DNA of 10,836 nucleotides from Schlegelella_A sp038225015 (lineage in GTDB: Bacteria; Pseudomonadota; Gammaproteobacteria; Burkholderiales; Burkholderiaceae_C). A program made the translations under genes and the position numbers. Where the stretch lies: the NCBI GenBank assembly GCA_038225015.1, contig JBBRFB010000120.1, forward strand, positions 1 through 10,836, given 5' to 3'. Shown piece by piece: positions 1 to 6,897 of this stretch (the stretch's first letter is position 1; every line of letters starts with the position of its first letter). The notes beneath the pieces were generated by a model. That model worked only from the letters and a program-made list of their open reading frames with translations. It searched no databases and was not told where the DNA came from.

Positions 1-1113
1 CAGCTCGTCGTTGGCCCCCGTCAGCACCGGCGCCAGCACGTTGTCCTGGATCGTCACCTGCAGCGCCTGCGTCGCCTTCGTCGGCCAGAGCCGGCGCCGG
101 CGAACCGAGTCGAGTGCTTCGTCGCTCGCCCGGCCTTCACGGAGCCGGACCGCCAGCGCGTTCGCGGTCGCGACCGCATCCTGGATGGCGAGGTTGATGC
201 CGACGCCGCCCACCGGCGACATCGCGTGCGCGGCGTCGCCGATGCAGAGCAACCCCGGCTTCGACCAGCGGAGCAGGCGGTCGACCGTCACCGTCAGCAG
301 CTTGACGTCGTCCCAGGACCCGATGTCGCCGACATGCGCCTCGAGCAGCGGCGCCGCCGAGACGACCTGGGTGCGAAAAACCTCGATCGGTTGCCGTCGC
401 AAGGCCTCGGCGCCGCCCTTGGGAATGACGAACGCGCATTGCCAGTAATCGCCGCGGTCGATCGTGACGACGATGTGCCCCGGGCCGATCCTGGCGAGGC
501 TGGTGTCGAGCTCGGCCGGGTCGCGGGTGACGCGAAACCAGAGCACGTCGATGGGCGCGCCGACGTCCTCGCTCTGCAGGCCCGCTGCCGCGCGGACGGT
601 CGAGCTACGGCCATCGCAGCCGATCGTGCAGTCGGCGCGGAGCTCGAATTCGCCGGCGGCGTCGTGGCCGCGCACGCCGACGACGCGCCCGCCCGATTCG
701 ACCAGCCCCGTCACGACCGCGTTCATGCGCAGCGTGAATGCCGGCAGCGTCCTCGCCTGGTTGGCCAGGAAGTCGAGGAATTCCCATTGCGGCATCAACG
801 CAATGAAGTTGTAGCGTGGCGGCAGGCCGCGGAAGTCGCCGAGTTGCACGTGCTTGTCGCCGAACCAGCCGCCGATCTTCTGCAGCCGCTGGTGCGGCCG
901 CTTCAGGAAGTCGTCGAGCAGGCCGAGCTCGTCCATGATGCGCAGCGTCGACGGATGCACGGTGTCGCCGCGGAAATCGCGCAGGAAGTCGCCGTGCTTC
1001 TCGAGCACGACCGTGCGCACGCCGGCGCGCGCCAGCAGCAGCCCGAGCATCATTCCCGCCGGGCCGCCGCCGACGACGCAGCAAGGCGTCGCGCTCGTCT
1101 CTCGTGACGACAT
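1..1113 (-). CDS. FAD-dependent oxidoreductase (PHBH/UbiH-like flavoprotein monooxygenase family), partial at C-terminus
   Basis: The window holds 371 codons from an ATG at 1113, and the frame is still open at the left edge. Residues 15-20 (GGGPAG) form the Rossmann FAD-binding loop, followed by a strand ending in LEKH that should hold the ribose-binding acidic residue. Residues 166-168 (CDG) match the family DG motif and 292-300 (GDAAHAMSP) the GD motif that contacts the FAD ribityl chain. Together these place it in the PF01494-type aromatic hydroxylase fold. The stretch DFRGDTVHPST (46-56) marks a subfamily usually annotated only as FAD-dependent oxidoreductase. Relatives are typically 400-430 residues, so I infer that about 30-60 are missing. 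The start is supported by AGAGG six bases upstream. A hydroxylase or monooxygenase role using NAD(P)H and O2 is likely from the family, but the substrate is unknown. It diverges from the DUF2254 gene. Confidence 0.88.
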   Translation of the reverse strand, partial: MSSRETSATPCCVVGGGPAGMMLGLLLARAGVRTVVLEKHGDFLRDFRGDTVHPSTLRIMDELGLLDDFLKRPHQRLQKIGGWFGDKHVQLGDFRGLPPRYNFIALMPQWEFLDFLANQARTLPAFTLRMNAVVTGLVESGGRVVGVRGHDAAGEFELRADCTIGCDGRSSTVRAAAGLQSEDVGAPIDVLWFRVTRDPAELDTSLARIGPGHIVVTIDRGDYWQCAFVIPKGGAEALRRQPIEVFRTQVVSAAPLLEAHVGDIGSWDDVKLLTVTVDRLLRWSKPGLLCIGDAAHAMSPVGGVGINLAIQDAVATANALAVRLREGRASDEALDSVRRRRLWPTKATQALQVTIQDNVLAPVLTGANDEL

Positions 1114-1181
1114 CCGATGCCTCTTCCGGTTGCTGCGCGAAGGGTCATTGTCGCCGTCGGGGCAACCTCGGCCACGGGCGG

Positions 1182-1187
1182 GATAAT
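1182..1187 (+). promoter_or_regulatory. Candidate -10 hexamer for the DUF2254 gene
   Basis: GATAAT matches the sigma-70 consensus TATAAT at five of six positions in very GC-rich DNA, within the 82-base divergent gap. No convincing -35 lies 16-18 bases upstream. It ends only 8 bases before the TTG start at 1196. If it is used, transcription would begin at or next to the start codon and give a leaderless or nearly leaderless mRNA. Confidence 0.3.
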
Positions 1188-1195
1188 CGACGACC

Positions 1196-2518
1196 TTGAC
1201 CGCGCGTCTTCGCAAGTGGCTCAGCCTGCTGGGCGACACCTTCTGGCTCATTCCCGCCGCCATGGTGCTGATGGGTGTGCTCGGCGCCGTCGGCCTCGTG
1301 AGCCTGGACCGCAGCGGCGTCGTTCCCGAGTGGATGATCGACAACGCCTGGCTCTACAACGGCGGCGGCACCGGCGCGCGCACGCTGCTCGGTGCGGTGG
1401 CGGCATCGGCGATCGGCGTCGCCGGCACCGTGTTCTCGATCACCATCGCCGCGCTGTCGCTGGCGGCCGGCCAGATGGGGCCGCGGCTGCTGCGCAACTT
1501 CACCCGCGACCGCGGCAACCAGTTCTCGCTCGGCGCCTTCGTCGGCACCTTTTCCTATGCCCTCATGGTGCTGCGCAGCGTGCGCACGCAAGACGAAGGC
1601 GCGTTCACGCCGCATCTGTCGCTCACTGTCGGCATCCTGCTCGCCTTCGTCTGCGTCGCCACCCTGGTGTACTTCGTCGACCACATGGCGAGCCGGATCA
1701 ACGTCGACACCGTGCTCGGCCTCGTCGGCGAGGACGTGCGGGCAGCGATCGACCGCCTCACCACCGAGCGCGAGCAGCCGGCACCGCCTGCCGACGCCTT
1801 CTGGCGTGGCGCCAGCGTCGTCAAGGATCCGCGCCGCGGCTACCTGCAGGAAATCGACGGCGAGGGCCTGGCCGACTGGGCAGCCCGCGAGTCGACGGTG
1901 CTCAGGCTGCTCGTGCGTCCGGGCGACTACGTGTTCCCGGGCGCGCCCATCGCCGTCATGACGCGGCCGGCCGAAGGCGCCGACGCGGCGATCCGCAACG
2001 CCACCGCGCTGGGTCCGACGCGCATGAGCTCGTCCGACCTGGAATTCGCCATCCGCCAGCTCGTCGAGGTCGCCGTGCGCGCGCTCTCTCCCGGCATCAA
2101 CGACCCGCACACCGCCATGAGCGTGCTCGATCAACTCGGCGGCGCCCTCTGCGACATCGCGCCGAAGCACCTGCCGAGCGGCGTCTACCTGCGCGACGGG
2201 CATGCGGCGCTCGTCATCCCGAGCTTCGAATACGACGGCCTCGTCGACACCATGTTCCACATGATCCGGCAGAACGGGCGCGGCCATGCTGCCGTGCTGA
2301 TCCGCATGCTCGAGGTGCTGATCGCCGTGCTCGGCTGCGAGCGCGAGCCGCGACGGGTGGCGGCGCTGCGACGCCACGCCGACCTGATCATGGGCGACGC
2401 CGAGCGCAGCATCGAGACGCCGGCCGACCTGGCCGACCTGCGCAAGCGCCGCGCCGCGTTCGATCGCGTCGACGAGCTCGGCGCCGCCGGGCGGATCGGC
2501 GCCTACGGGTCCACCTGA
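1196..2518 (+). CDS. DUF2254 domain-containing inner-membrane protein
   Basis: The product has 440 residues. The N-terminal third holds four hydrophobic segments at about residues 14-37, 62-90, 109-127 and 140-162. A long soluble part follows, carrying RALSPGINDPHTA (295-307), which I recognise as a DUF2254 signature. Length and layout fit the family, often called predicted membrane protein. Its function is not established, so I assign none. The start is TTG: an in-frame TAA lies at 1184-1186, and no ATG or GTG occurs before Met23, which sits inside the first membrane segment. The residues before it (LRKWLSLLGDTFWLIP) look like the normal family N-terminus, so the TTG is preferred. No Shine-Dalgarno sequence is visible. 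It diverges from the flavoprotein gene and converges on the thioredoxin-like gene across a hairpin. Confidence 0.87.
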   Translation: MTARLRKWLSLLGDTFWLIPAAMVLMGVLGAVGLVSLDRSGVVPEWMIDNAWLYNGGGTGARTLLGAVAASAIGVAGTVFSITIAALSLAAGQMGPRLLRNFTRDRGNQFSLGAFVGTFSYALMVLRSVRTQDEGAFTPHLSLTVGILLAFVCVATLVYFVDHMASRINVDTVLGLVGEDVRAAIDRLTTEREQPAPPADAFWRGASVVKDPRRGYLQEIDGEGLADWAARESTVLRLLVRPGDYVFPGAPIAVMTRPAEGADAAIRNATALGPTRMSSSDLEFAIRQLVEVAVRALSPGINDPHTAMSVLDQLGGALCDIAPKHLPSGVYLRDGHAALVIPSFEYDGLVDTMFHMIRQNGRGHAAVLIRMLEVLIAVLGCEREPRRVAALRRHADLIMGDAERSIETPADLADLRKRRAAFDRVDELGAAGRIGAYGST

Positions 2519-2522
2519 GGGT

Positions 2523-2550
2523 CTCGGCAGGCGCTCGCGCGCCTGCCGAG
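2523..2550. terminator. Perfect 12-bp hairpin between convergent genes, likely bidirectional terminator
   Basis: CTCGGCAGGCGC (2523-2534) is followed by a TCGC loop and then its exact reverse complement (2539-2550). The hairpin nearly fills the 33 bases between the stop codons of the DUF2254 gene and the thioredoxin-like gene. Neither side has a T tract, so a classical intrinsic terminator is not proven. Position and perfect symmetry suggest it stops, or protects the 3' ends of, transcripts from both directions. Confidence 0.6.
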
Positions 2551-2551
2551 C

Positions 2552-3016
2552 TCAGCGACGTGTCGCGACCGACCGGCTGACGCGCGCGAAGAAGTCGTAG
2601 ATGCCTGTCTCGCTCATGCGACGCGCGTCGGCCAGCTCGCCGCCACGCGTCGCATAGAGAACGCGGTTGTCAGGCGAGAGGACGACGGCCGCCGGAATGC
2701 CCTTGCCGATCGGGTGCCCGTAGGCGGCATCGACGTCCAGATTGCGGTCGAAGCGGCCGACATCGACCTTGACGACCTTGAACGCATCGGCGATCAGCGC
2801 CGCACTCCGGCCGGTCGTGAGCGCCTGGTCCAGCGCACGGCAGTCCTCGCACCAGTTTGCGCCCAGGATCACCAGCACCGGCACGCCCGACATCCTGGCC
2901 GCGGCGAGCGCACGGGCGACGTCGGCCTTCGCATCGGCCGAGGCGTCGTAAGGCAGCGGCGCGGCGAGCGCCGTGGCGGCCAGCATCGCGCCGAGCAAAA
3001 GCAGGATTCTTCGCAT
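2552..3016 (-). CDS. Exported thioredoxin-like protein with WCEDC motif
   Basis: The product has 154 residues. It opens with a signal peptide: MRR, a hydrophobic core LLLLGAMLAATALA, and likely cleavage near residues 19-20, so it should act in the periplasm. The mature part has a thioredoxin-like fold: a strand VPVLVILGA, the redox motif WCEDC (Cys56 and Cys59), and a cis-proline segment KGIPAAVVL (Pro108). The length suits a single thioredoxin domain. The acidic Glu-Asp pair between the cysteines differs from thioredoxin (Gly-Pro) and DsbA (Pro-His), so redox potential and partners cannot be assumed. It begins 12 bases after the glycosylase stop on the same strand, with GAGG two bases before the ATG, and is probably co-transcribed with that gene. 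It could be a thiol reductase or a maturation factor for a periplasmic protein; nothing nearby decides. Confidence 0.83.
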   Translation of the reverse strand: MRRILLLLGAMLAATALAAPLPYDASADAKADVARALAAARMSGVPVLVILGANWCEDCRALDQALTTGRSAALIADAFKVVKVDVGRFDRNLDVDAAYGHPIGKGIPAAVVLSPDNRVLYATRGGELADARRMSETGIYDFFARVSRSVATRR

Positions 3017-3028
3017 GGCCTCGGGAGT

Positions 3029-3628
3029 CTAGGGCCTGCCGGTGTGCACAGCGGCGCGGGGCATCGAGCGACTGAGGAACGGTGATCCCTCGAGCACGAA
3101 TCGCCACGGCACGTCGCGCGCCCGGGTCAGGCCGATCCGCTGGCCGACGCCTATGGCGGGAACAGGTCCAATGCGCGGCGTGAGGCGAAACGGTGCCCGG
3201 TCGAGGCGGCAGCCATCATGCGCGCGGGTGACGGCCAACGCCTGGCAGAGGCGACCGGGCCCGGCGCAGAGCAGCCGCCGGTCCGAGAGGCTGCGCCGCT
3301 CGCGCATCAGCGCGACGCCTGCGGTCGGCTCGAGCGCGCGGATCAGCACCCCGGCGCCGTGGCCGGCCGGCTTGCAGACGACGTTGAGGCACCAGTGCAG
3401 GCCGTACGAGCGATAGACATAGGCGCAGCCCGACGGGCCGAACATCGCCGCGTTGCGGGCGGTCCGGCCGGCGAAGGTGTGCGACGCCCGATCGCTCTGG
3501 TCGTAAGCCTCGGTCTCGACGATCGTGCCGCCGACGCCGTCGACGAAAAGGCCGACGCCGACGAGCGCGCGGGCGACCTCGCACGAGGGGGCGTTGAAAT
3601 CGATCGCGGGCAAAAGGCGGCGGGCCAC
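3029..3628 (-). CDS. mpg: DNA-3-methyladenine glycosylase (AAG/MPG family)
   Basis: The product has 199 residues, a usual size for bacterial members. It removes alkylated purines such as 3-methyladenine and hypoxanthine from DNA as the first step of base-excision repair in the cytoplasm. The family core is intact. IVETEAYD holds Glu40, matching the catalytic Glu125 of human AAG. Tyr42 and His50 match the base-pocket Tyr127 and His136. YRSYGLHWCLNVV (73-85) holds the Asn (82) that guards against guanine. GAGVLIRALEP (91-101) and AGPGRLCQAL (122-131) follow. The start is GTG, the only option because a TAG lies in frame three codons upstream. A TAGCAT hexamer at 3635-3640 on this strand could be a -10 that would make the mRNA leaderless. 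The gene diverges from psd and is followed closely by the thioredoxin-like gene. Confidence 0.93.
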   Translation of the reverse strand: MARRLLPAIDFNAPSCEVARALVGVGLFVDGVGGTIVETEAYDQSDRASHTFAGRTARNAAMFGPSGCAYVYRSYGLHWCLNVVCKPAGHGAGVLIRALEPTAGVALMRERRSLSDRRLLCAGPGRLCQALAVTRAHDGCRLDRAPFRLTPRIGPVPAIGVGQRIGLTRARDVPWRFVLEGSPFLSRSMPRAAVHTGRP

Positions 3629-3679
3629 GAAGGGATGCTAGCGAGGGCCCTTGCACCGCGGCGAGCCCGCACGCCCCTC

Positions 3680-3685
3680 TAGAAT
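3680..3685 (+). promoter_or_regulatory. Candidate -10 hexamer for psd
   Basis: TAGAAT matches TATAAT at five of six positions, 29 bases before the GTG start of psd, in the 86-base gap between the divergent glycosylase and psd genes. No good -35 is seen at normal spacing (TTGCAC at 3651-3656 is too far). The same hexamer, followed by a CG-rich stretch, occurs at a similar distance before corA. Confidence 0.35.
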
Positions 3686-3714
3686 TCGCCCCCTTCGCTT
3701 CGTCTCCAGCGCCC

Positions 3715-4566
3715 GTGTCCGATCGCCGCAAGGTCCTGCCCCAGTACATGCTGCCCAAGCGCGGCCTGACGGCGTTTGCCGGCCGCGTCGCGTCGCGCCA
3801 GCACCGCCCCACGACGATGCGCCTCGTTCGCTGGTTCGTCCGCAAGTACGGCGTCGACATGAGCGAGGCGGCCGAGCCCGAGATCGCCTCGTACGCGAGC
3901 TTCAACGACTTCTTCACGAGGGCACTGAAGGACGGCGCGCGGCCCTTGGCCGACGCCGACCTCGTCAGCCCGGTCGACGGCACGATCAGCCAGCTCGGCG
4001 CCATCGACCACGACCAGATCGTGCAGGCGAAGGGCCACCGCTATTCGACGACCGCGCTCGTCGGTGGCGATCCCGCGCTGGCGGCGCGCTTTCACGACGG
4101 CAGCTTCGCGACGCTCTACCTGAGCCCGAAGGACTACCACCGCATCCACATGCCGTGCGACGGTGTCCTGACACGCATGCTGCACGTGCCCGGCGCGCTG
4201 TTCTCGGTCAACCCGGTGACGGCGCGCGGCGTGCCGGGCCTCTTCGCCCGCAACGAGCGAGTCGTCTGCGTGTTCGAATCGAAGACGGCAGGCCTGTTCG
4301 TGCTGACGCTGGTCGGCGCCACGATCGTCGGCAGCATGGCCACCGTCTGGCACGGTGCCGTCCGGCTGCCGCGCGTGCGCCGCGTCCGCGAATGGCACTA
4401 CCCCGAGGGTGAGATCGCGCTTGCGCAAGGGGCCGAGATGGGTCGCTTCATGCTCGGCTCGACCGTCGTCCTGCTGTTCACCAAGGACGCCCGGATGCAG
4501 TTTGCCGCCGGCTGGGAACCGGGGCGGGAAATCCGCCTCGGCGAGGCGATGGCGAGCGTCGGCTGA
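3715..4566 (+). CDS. psd: Phosphatidylserine decarboxylase proenzyme
   Basis: The product has 283 residues, close to the E. coli-type enzyme. It decarboxylates phosphatidylserine to phosphatidylethanolamine at the inner membrane, the last step of that lipid's synthesis. The proenzyme cuts itself at LGST (247-250), between Gly248 and Ser249, giving a long beta chain and a short alpha chain capped by pyruvoyl. The rest of the catalytic triad is visible: Asp88 in SPVDG, and His145 in YHRIHMP, matching E. coli Asp90 and His147. NDFFTR (64-69) is also typical. The start is GTG; residues from the first position (MSDRRKVLPQYMLPKRGLT) match the usual family N-terminus, which supports it, although no Shine-Dalgarno sequence is visible. 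The gene stands alone on its strand between a divergent promoter region and a hairpin terminator. Confidence 0.96.
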   Translation: MSDRRKVLPQYMLPKRGLTAFAGRVASRQHRPTTMRLVRWFVRKYGVDMSEAAEPEIASYASFNDFFTRALKDGARPLADADLVSPVDGTISQLGAIDHDQIVQAKGHRYSTTALVGGDPALAARFHDGSFATLYLSPKDYHRIHMPCDGVLTRMLHVPGALFSVNPVTARGVPGLFARNERVVCVFESKTAGLFVLTLVGATIVGSMATVWHGAVRLPRVRRVREWHYPEGEIALAQGAEMGRFMLGSTVVLLFTKDARMQFAAGWEPGREIRLGEAMASVG

Positions 4567-4571
4567 CACCG

Positions 4572-4603
4572 GCGCTGGCGGCGACTCGGCGCCGCAGCGC
4601 TTT
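4572..4603 (+). terminator. Probable intrinsic terminator of psd
   Basis: GCGCTG-G-CGGCG (4572-4583) pairs with CGCCGCAGCGC (4590-4600), giving an 11-bp stem with one bulged G at 4578 and a six-base loop. TTT follows at 4601-4603. It begins five bases after the psd stop and ends just before the stop of the convergent P450 gene. The T run is short, so confidence is moderate. It may also help end P450 transcripts from the other strand. Confidence 0.5.
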
Positions 4604-4608
4604 GCCCT

Positions 4609-5850
4609 TCAGCGCCGCGGCGCGCCGAGGAAGACCGGCAGGCGCACGTGGCCGCGAAAGCGGGCCCGCTGCGAACGCAGCGCCGGCGCGGCCAGCCGGA
4701 AGTCGGGAAACCGGGCGATGAAGCGGCCGATCGCCACCTTGCCCTCGAGCCGCGCCAGCCCCATGCCGACGCACTGGTGGATGCCCGAGCCGAAGGCGAC
4801 GTGGCGGTTCGGATGGCGGCCGACGTCGAGCCGGTCGGGGTCGGCGAACTGGGCCGGGTCGCGGTTGGCCGCGCCGATGCCGATCGTCACCTGCGTCCGC
4901 GGCGCCAGCCGGACGCCGCCGACCTCGGTCTCGACGGTCGTGATGCGGTTGCCGAGCTGGTTCGAGCTCTCGATGCGCAGGAACTCCTCGATCGCCGTGC
5001 GCACCAGCTCGGGATCGGCGACGAGGCGGGCCTTCTGGTCGGGAAAGTCGAGCAGGCACTTGAGGCCGTTGCCGATCAGGTTGGTCGTCGTCTCGTGGCC
5101 GGCATTGAGCAGGAAGATGCAGTTGTGCAGCAACTCGGCCAGCGCCAGCGTCTCGCCGTCGGCCTCGCCCTGGATGAGACGCGTCAGCACGTCGGTCTCG
5201 GGGTCGCCGGGCGCCGCCCGCCGGCGCTCGACCAGGCCCGAGAGGTAGGCCAGGAAGGCGACGACGGCGCGGTTGCCTGCCTCTTCCTGCGCCTCGGTCA
5301 GCGTCGGCTCGAGCGCGCCGAGGATCGCCAGCGACCACTCGCGCAGCGGCCCGCGCTCGTCGCGCGGCACGCCGAGAAGGTTGCCGATGACCTCCACCGG
5401 AATGGCGCCGCAGAACGACTCGATGAGGTCGATCTCGGCATCGGCCCCGCGAGCCGCCATCGAGTCGAGCAGGTGGTCGACCCAGGCGACGAGGCCGGCT
5501 TCCATCGCCAGCACGTGCCGGGGCGTGAGCGCGCCGGCGATCAGGCGGCGTACGCGGGTGTGCAGCGGCGGGTCGTTGAAGACGAGACTGGTGGTGTGGT
5601 GCTCGAAGAGCGGCGTGCGGCCGTACTTCGGGAAGAACTCCTCGTGCTTGTCGGAGCTGAAGGTCTTGACGTCCTTGTAGACCGCGACGACGTCGGCGTA
5701 GCGGCTGAGGAAGACGCCGCCGCCGGCCATCCGCTTGACCGGCTCGTGCTCGCGCAAGGCACGGTAGGTCGAGAACGGGTCGTCGTAGAACGAGGCCGGC
5801 AGGCGCCTGAGGTCGAAATCGGCGGCGAGCGCGGCGTCGGTCTGGGTCAC
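4609..5850 (-). CDS. Cytochrome P450 (soluble bacterial class I type)
   Basis: With the GTG start at 5850 the product has 413 residues, normal for soluble bacterial P450s, and no membrane anchor. Signatures appear in order: NDPPLHTRVR in helix C, AGHETT (250-255) with the Glu-Thr oxygen-activating pair in helix I, EFLR (289-292) as the ExxR motif, and FGSGIHQCVG with Cys360 as the heme thiolate ligand. It should insert one oxygen atom into an organic substrate using electrons from a ferredoxin and ferredoxin reductase. No such genes lie nearby, and the substrate cannot be read from the sequence. A TTG at 5889 would add 13 basic residues and overlap the dehydratase gene. GTG 5850, 10 bases after the dehydratase stop, fits better because VTQTDAALAADFDL looks like a normal P450 N-terminus. 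Tight spacing implies co-transcription with the dehydratase. Confidence 0.93.
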   Translation of the reverse strand: MTQTDAALAADFDLRRLPASFYDDPFSTYRALREHEPVKRMAGGGVFLSRYADVVAVYKDVKTFSSDKHEEFFPKYGRTPLFEHHTTSLVFNDPPLHTRVRRLIAGALTPRHVLAMEAGLVAWVDHLLDSMAARGADAEIDLIESFCGAIPVEVIGNLLGVPRDERGPLREWSLAILGALEPTLTEAQEEAGNRAVVAFLAYLSGLVERRRAAPGDPETDVLTRLIQGEADGETLALAELLHNCIFLLNAGHETTTNLIGNGLKCLLDFPDQKARLVADPELVRTAIEEFLRIESSNQLGNRITTVETEVGGVRLAPRTQVTIGIGAANRDPAQFADPDRLDVGRHPNRHVAFGSGIHQCVGMGLARLEGKVAIGRFIARFPDFRLAAPALRSQRARFRGHVRLPVFLGAPRR

Positions 5851-5860
5851 GAGGCCGAGT

Positions 5861-6853
5861 CTACGGCGGGGTTGCCGAGGCTCCGGCAAGAAGGGCCGCG
5901 AAGCGGGCGATGTCGACGTTGCCGCCGCTGATGATGACGCCGACCCGCTTGCCGGCCCATGCTTGCCCGCCTTCGCGGCCGAGCCGGCGCGCCGCTGCGA
6001 AGCCGAGGCAGCCCGTCGGCTCGACGACCATCTTCATGCGCTCGGCGAAGAAACGCATCGCCTCGACGAGATCGGCGTCGGTGGCGGTCAGGATGTCGTC
6101 GACGTCGCGGCGGATGATCTCGAACGTGATCTGGCCGAGATGCTGGGTCTGGGCGCCGTCGGCGATCGTCTGCGGCGTCGCGATCGAGACGATCCGGCCG
6201 CTGCGCAGCGACTGCTGGCCGTCGTTGCCGGCCTCCGGCTCGACACCGTAGACCTTGCAGGCCGGCGCGAGGGCGCGGGCAGCGAGCGCCGAGCCGGAGA
6301 GCAGGCCGCCGCCGCCGAGGCAGACGAACAACGCGTCGAGCGCGCCCACCTCCTCGAACAGTTCCCTGGCTGCGGTGCCCTGCCCGGCGATCACGTCGGG
6401 GTGGTCGTAGGGCGGGACGAGGGTCATGCCGCCTTCCTCGGCCAGGCGCCGGCCGATCGCCTCGCGGTCCTCGCGGTAGCGGTCGTAGGTGACGATGTGG
6501 CCGCCGTAGCCGCGCGTCGCCGCCATCTTTGCGGCCGGCGCATCGAGCGGCATCACGATCGTCGACGGGATGTCGAGCAGGCGCGCCGCCAGCGCGATCG
6601 CCTGCGCGTGGTTGCCCGACGAGAAGGCGACGACGCCGGCGCGGCGTTGCGCGGCATCGAAGCGGGCCAGAGCGTTGTAGGCGCCGCGGAACTTGAAGGC
6701 ACCCATGCGCTGGAAGTTCTCGCACTTGAAGTACAGGCGCATGCCGGTCTCGGCATCGGCCGTGCTCGAGGTGAGCACGGGCGTGCGCTGGGCATGGCCG
6801 GCGAGGCGTGCCGAGGCGGCGACGACGTCGGCGTAAGTGGGGGTCGTGGGCAT
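5861..6853 (-). CDS. PLP-dependent serine/threonine dehydratase family (threo-3-hydroxyaspartate ammonia-lyase/serine racemase-like)
   Basis: The product has 330 residues of fold-type II PLP enzyme. GAFKFRG (51-57) holds Lys54, which should bind PLP as a Schiff base. SSGNHAQ (78-84) contacts the substrate carboxylate, GGGGL (180-184) is the phosphate-binding loop, and SGGNVD (309-314) lies near the cofactor pyridine nitrogen. There is no C-terminal ACT-like regulatory domain, unlike biosynthetic IlvA (about 500 residues). The context FKCENFQRMGAFKFRG resembles the SRY1-type threo-3-hydroxyaspartate ammonia-lyase and serine racemase branch. Ammonia release from a 3-hydroxy amino acid is therefore the best guess; catabolic threonine deaminase is the main alternative. 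ATG 6853 is chosen because upstream in-frame residues are low-complexity Arg/Pro and overlap corA. The stop lies 10 bases before the P450 start. Confidence 0.88.
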   Translation of the reverse strand: MPTTPTYADVVAASARLAGHAQRTPVLTSSTADAETGMRLYFKCENFQRMGAFKFRGAYNALARFDAAQRRAGVVAFSSGNHAQAIALAARLLDIPSTIVMPLDAPAAKMAATRGYGGHIVTYDRYREDREAIGRRLAEEGGMTLVPPYDHPDVIAGQGTAARELFEEVGALDALFVCLGGGGLLSGSALAARALAPACKVYGVEPEAGNDGQQSLRSGRIVSIATPQTIADGAQTQHLGQITFEIIRRDVDDILTATDADLVEAMRFFAERMKMVVEPTGCLGFAAARRLGREGGQAWAGKRVGVIISGGNVDIARFAALLAGASATPP

Positions 6854-6875
6854 GTTTCGTCCGATGCAACGCCGC

Positions 6876-6881
6876 ATTGTC
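6876..6881 (-). promoter_or_regulatory. Weak candidate -10 hexamer for the dehydratase gene
   Basis: On the minus strand this reads GACAAT followed by GCG, 22 bases before the dehydratase ATG, within the 44 bases that separate it from corA. It matches TATAAT at four of six positions and no -35 is evident. It suggests that the dehydratase-P450 pair could be transcribed separately from corA, but read-through from corA is equally possible. Confidence 0.22.
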
Positions 6882-6897
6882 GAACCGGGCGGAGGGC

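Noticed and set aside
3637..3687. Five six-base palindromes in 51 bases (GCTAGC, GGGCCC, CCGCGG, TCTAGA, GAATTC), looking like a cloning polylinker
   Set aside because: Flanking genes are intact and in natural divergent order, no vector sequence is present, and TAGAAT in it resembles the native corA promoter region. Chance in GC-rich DNA plus a promoter hexamer explains it.
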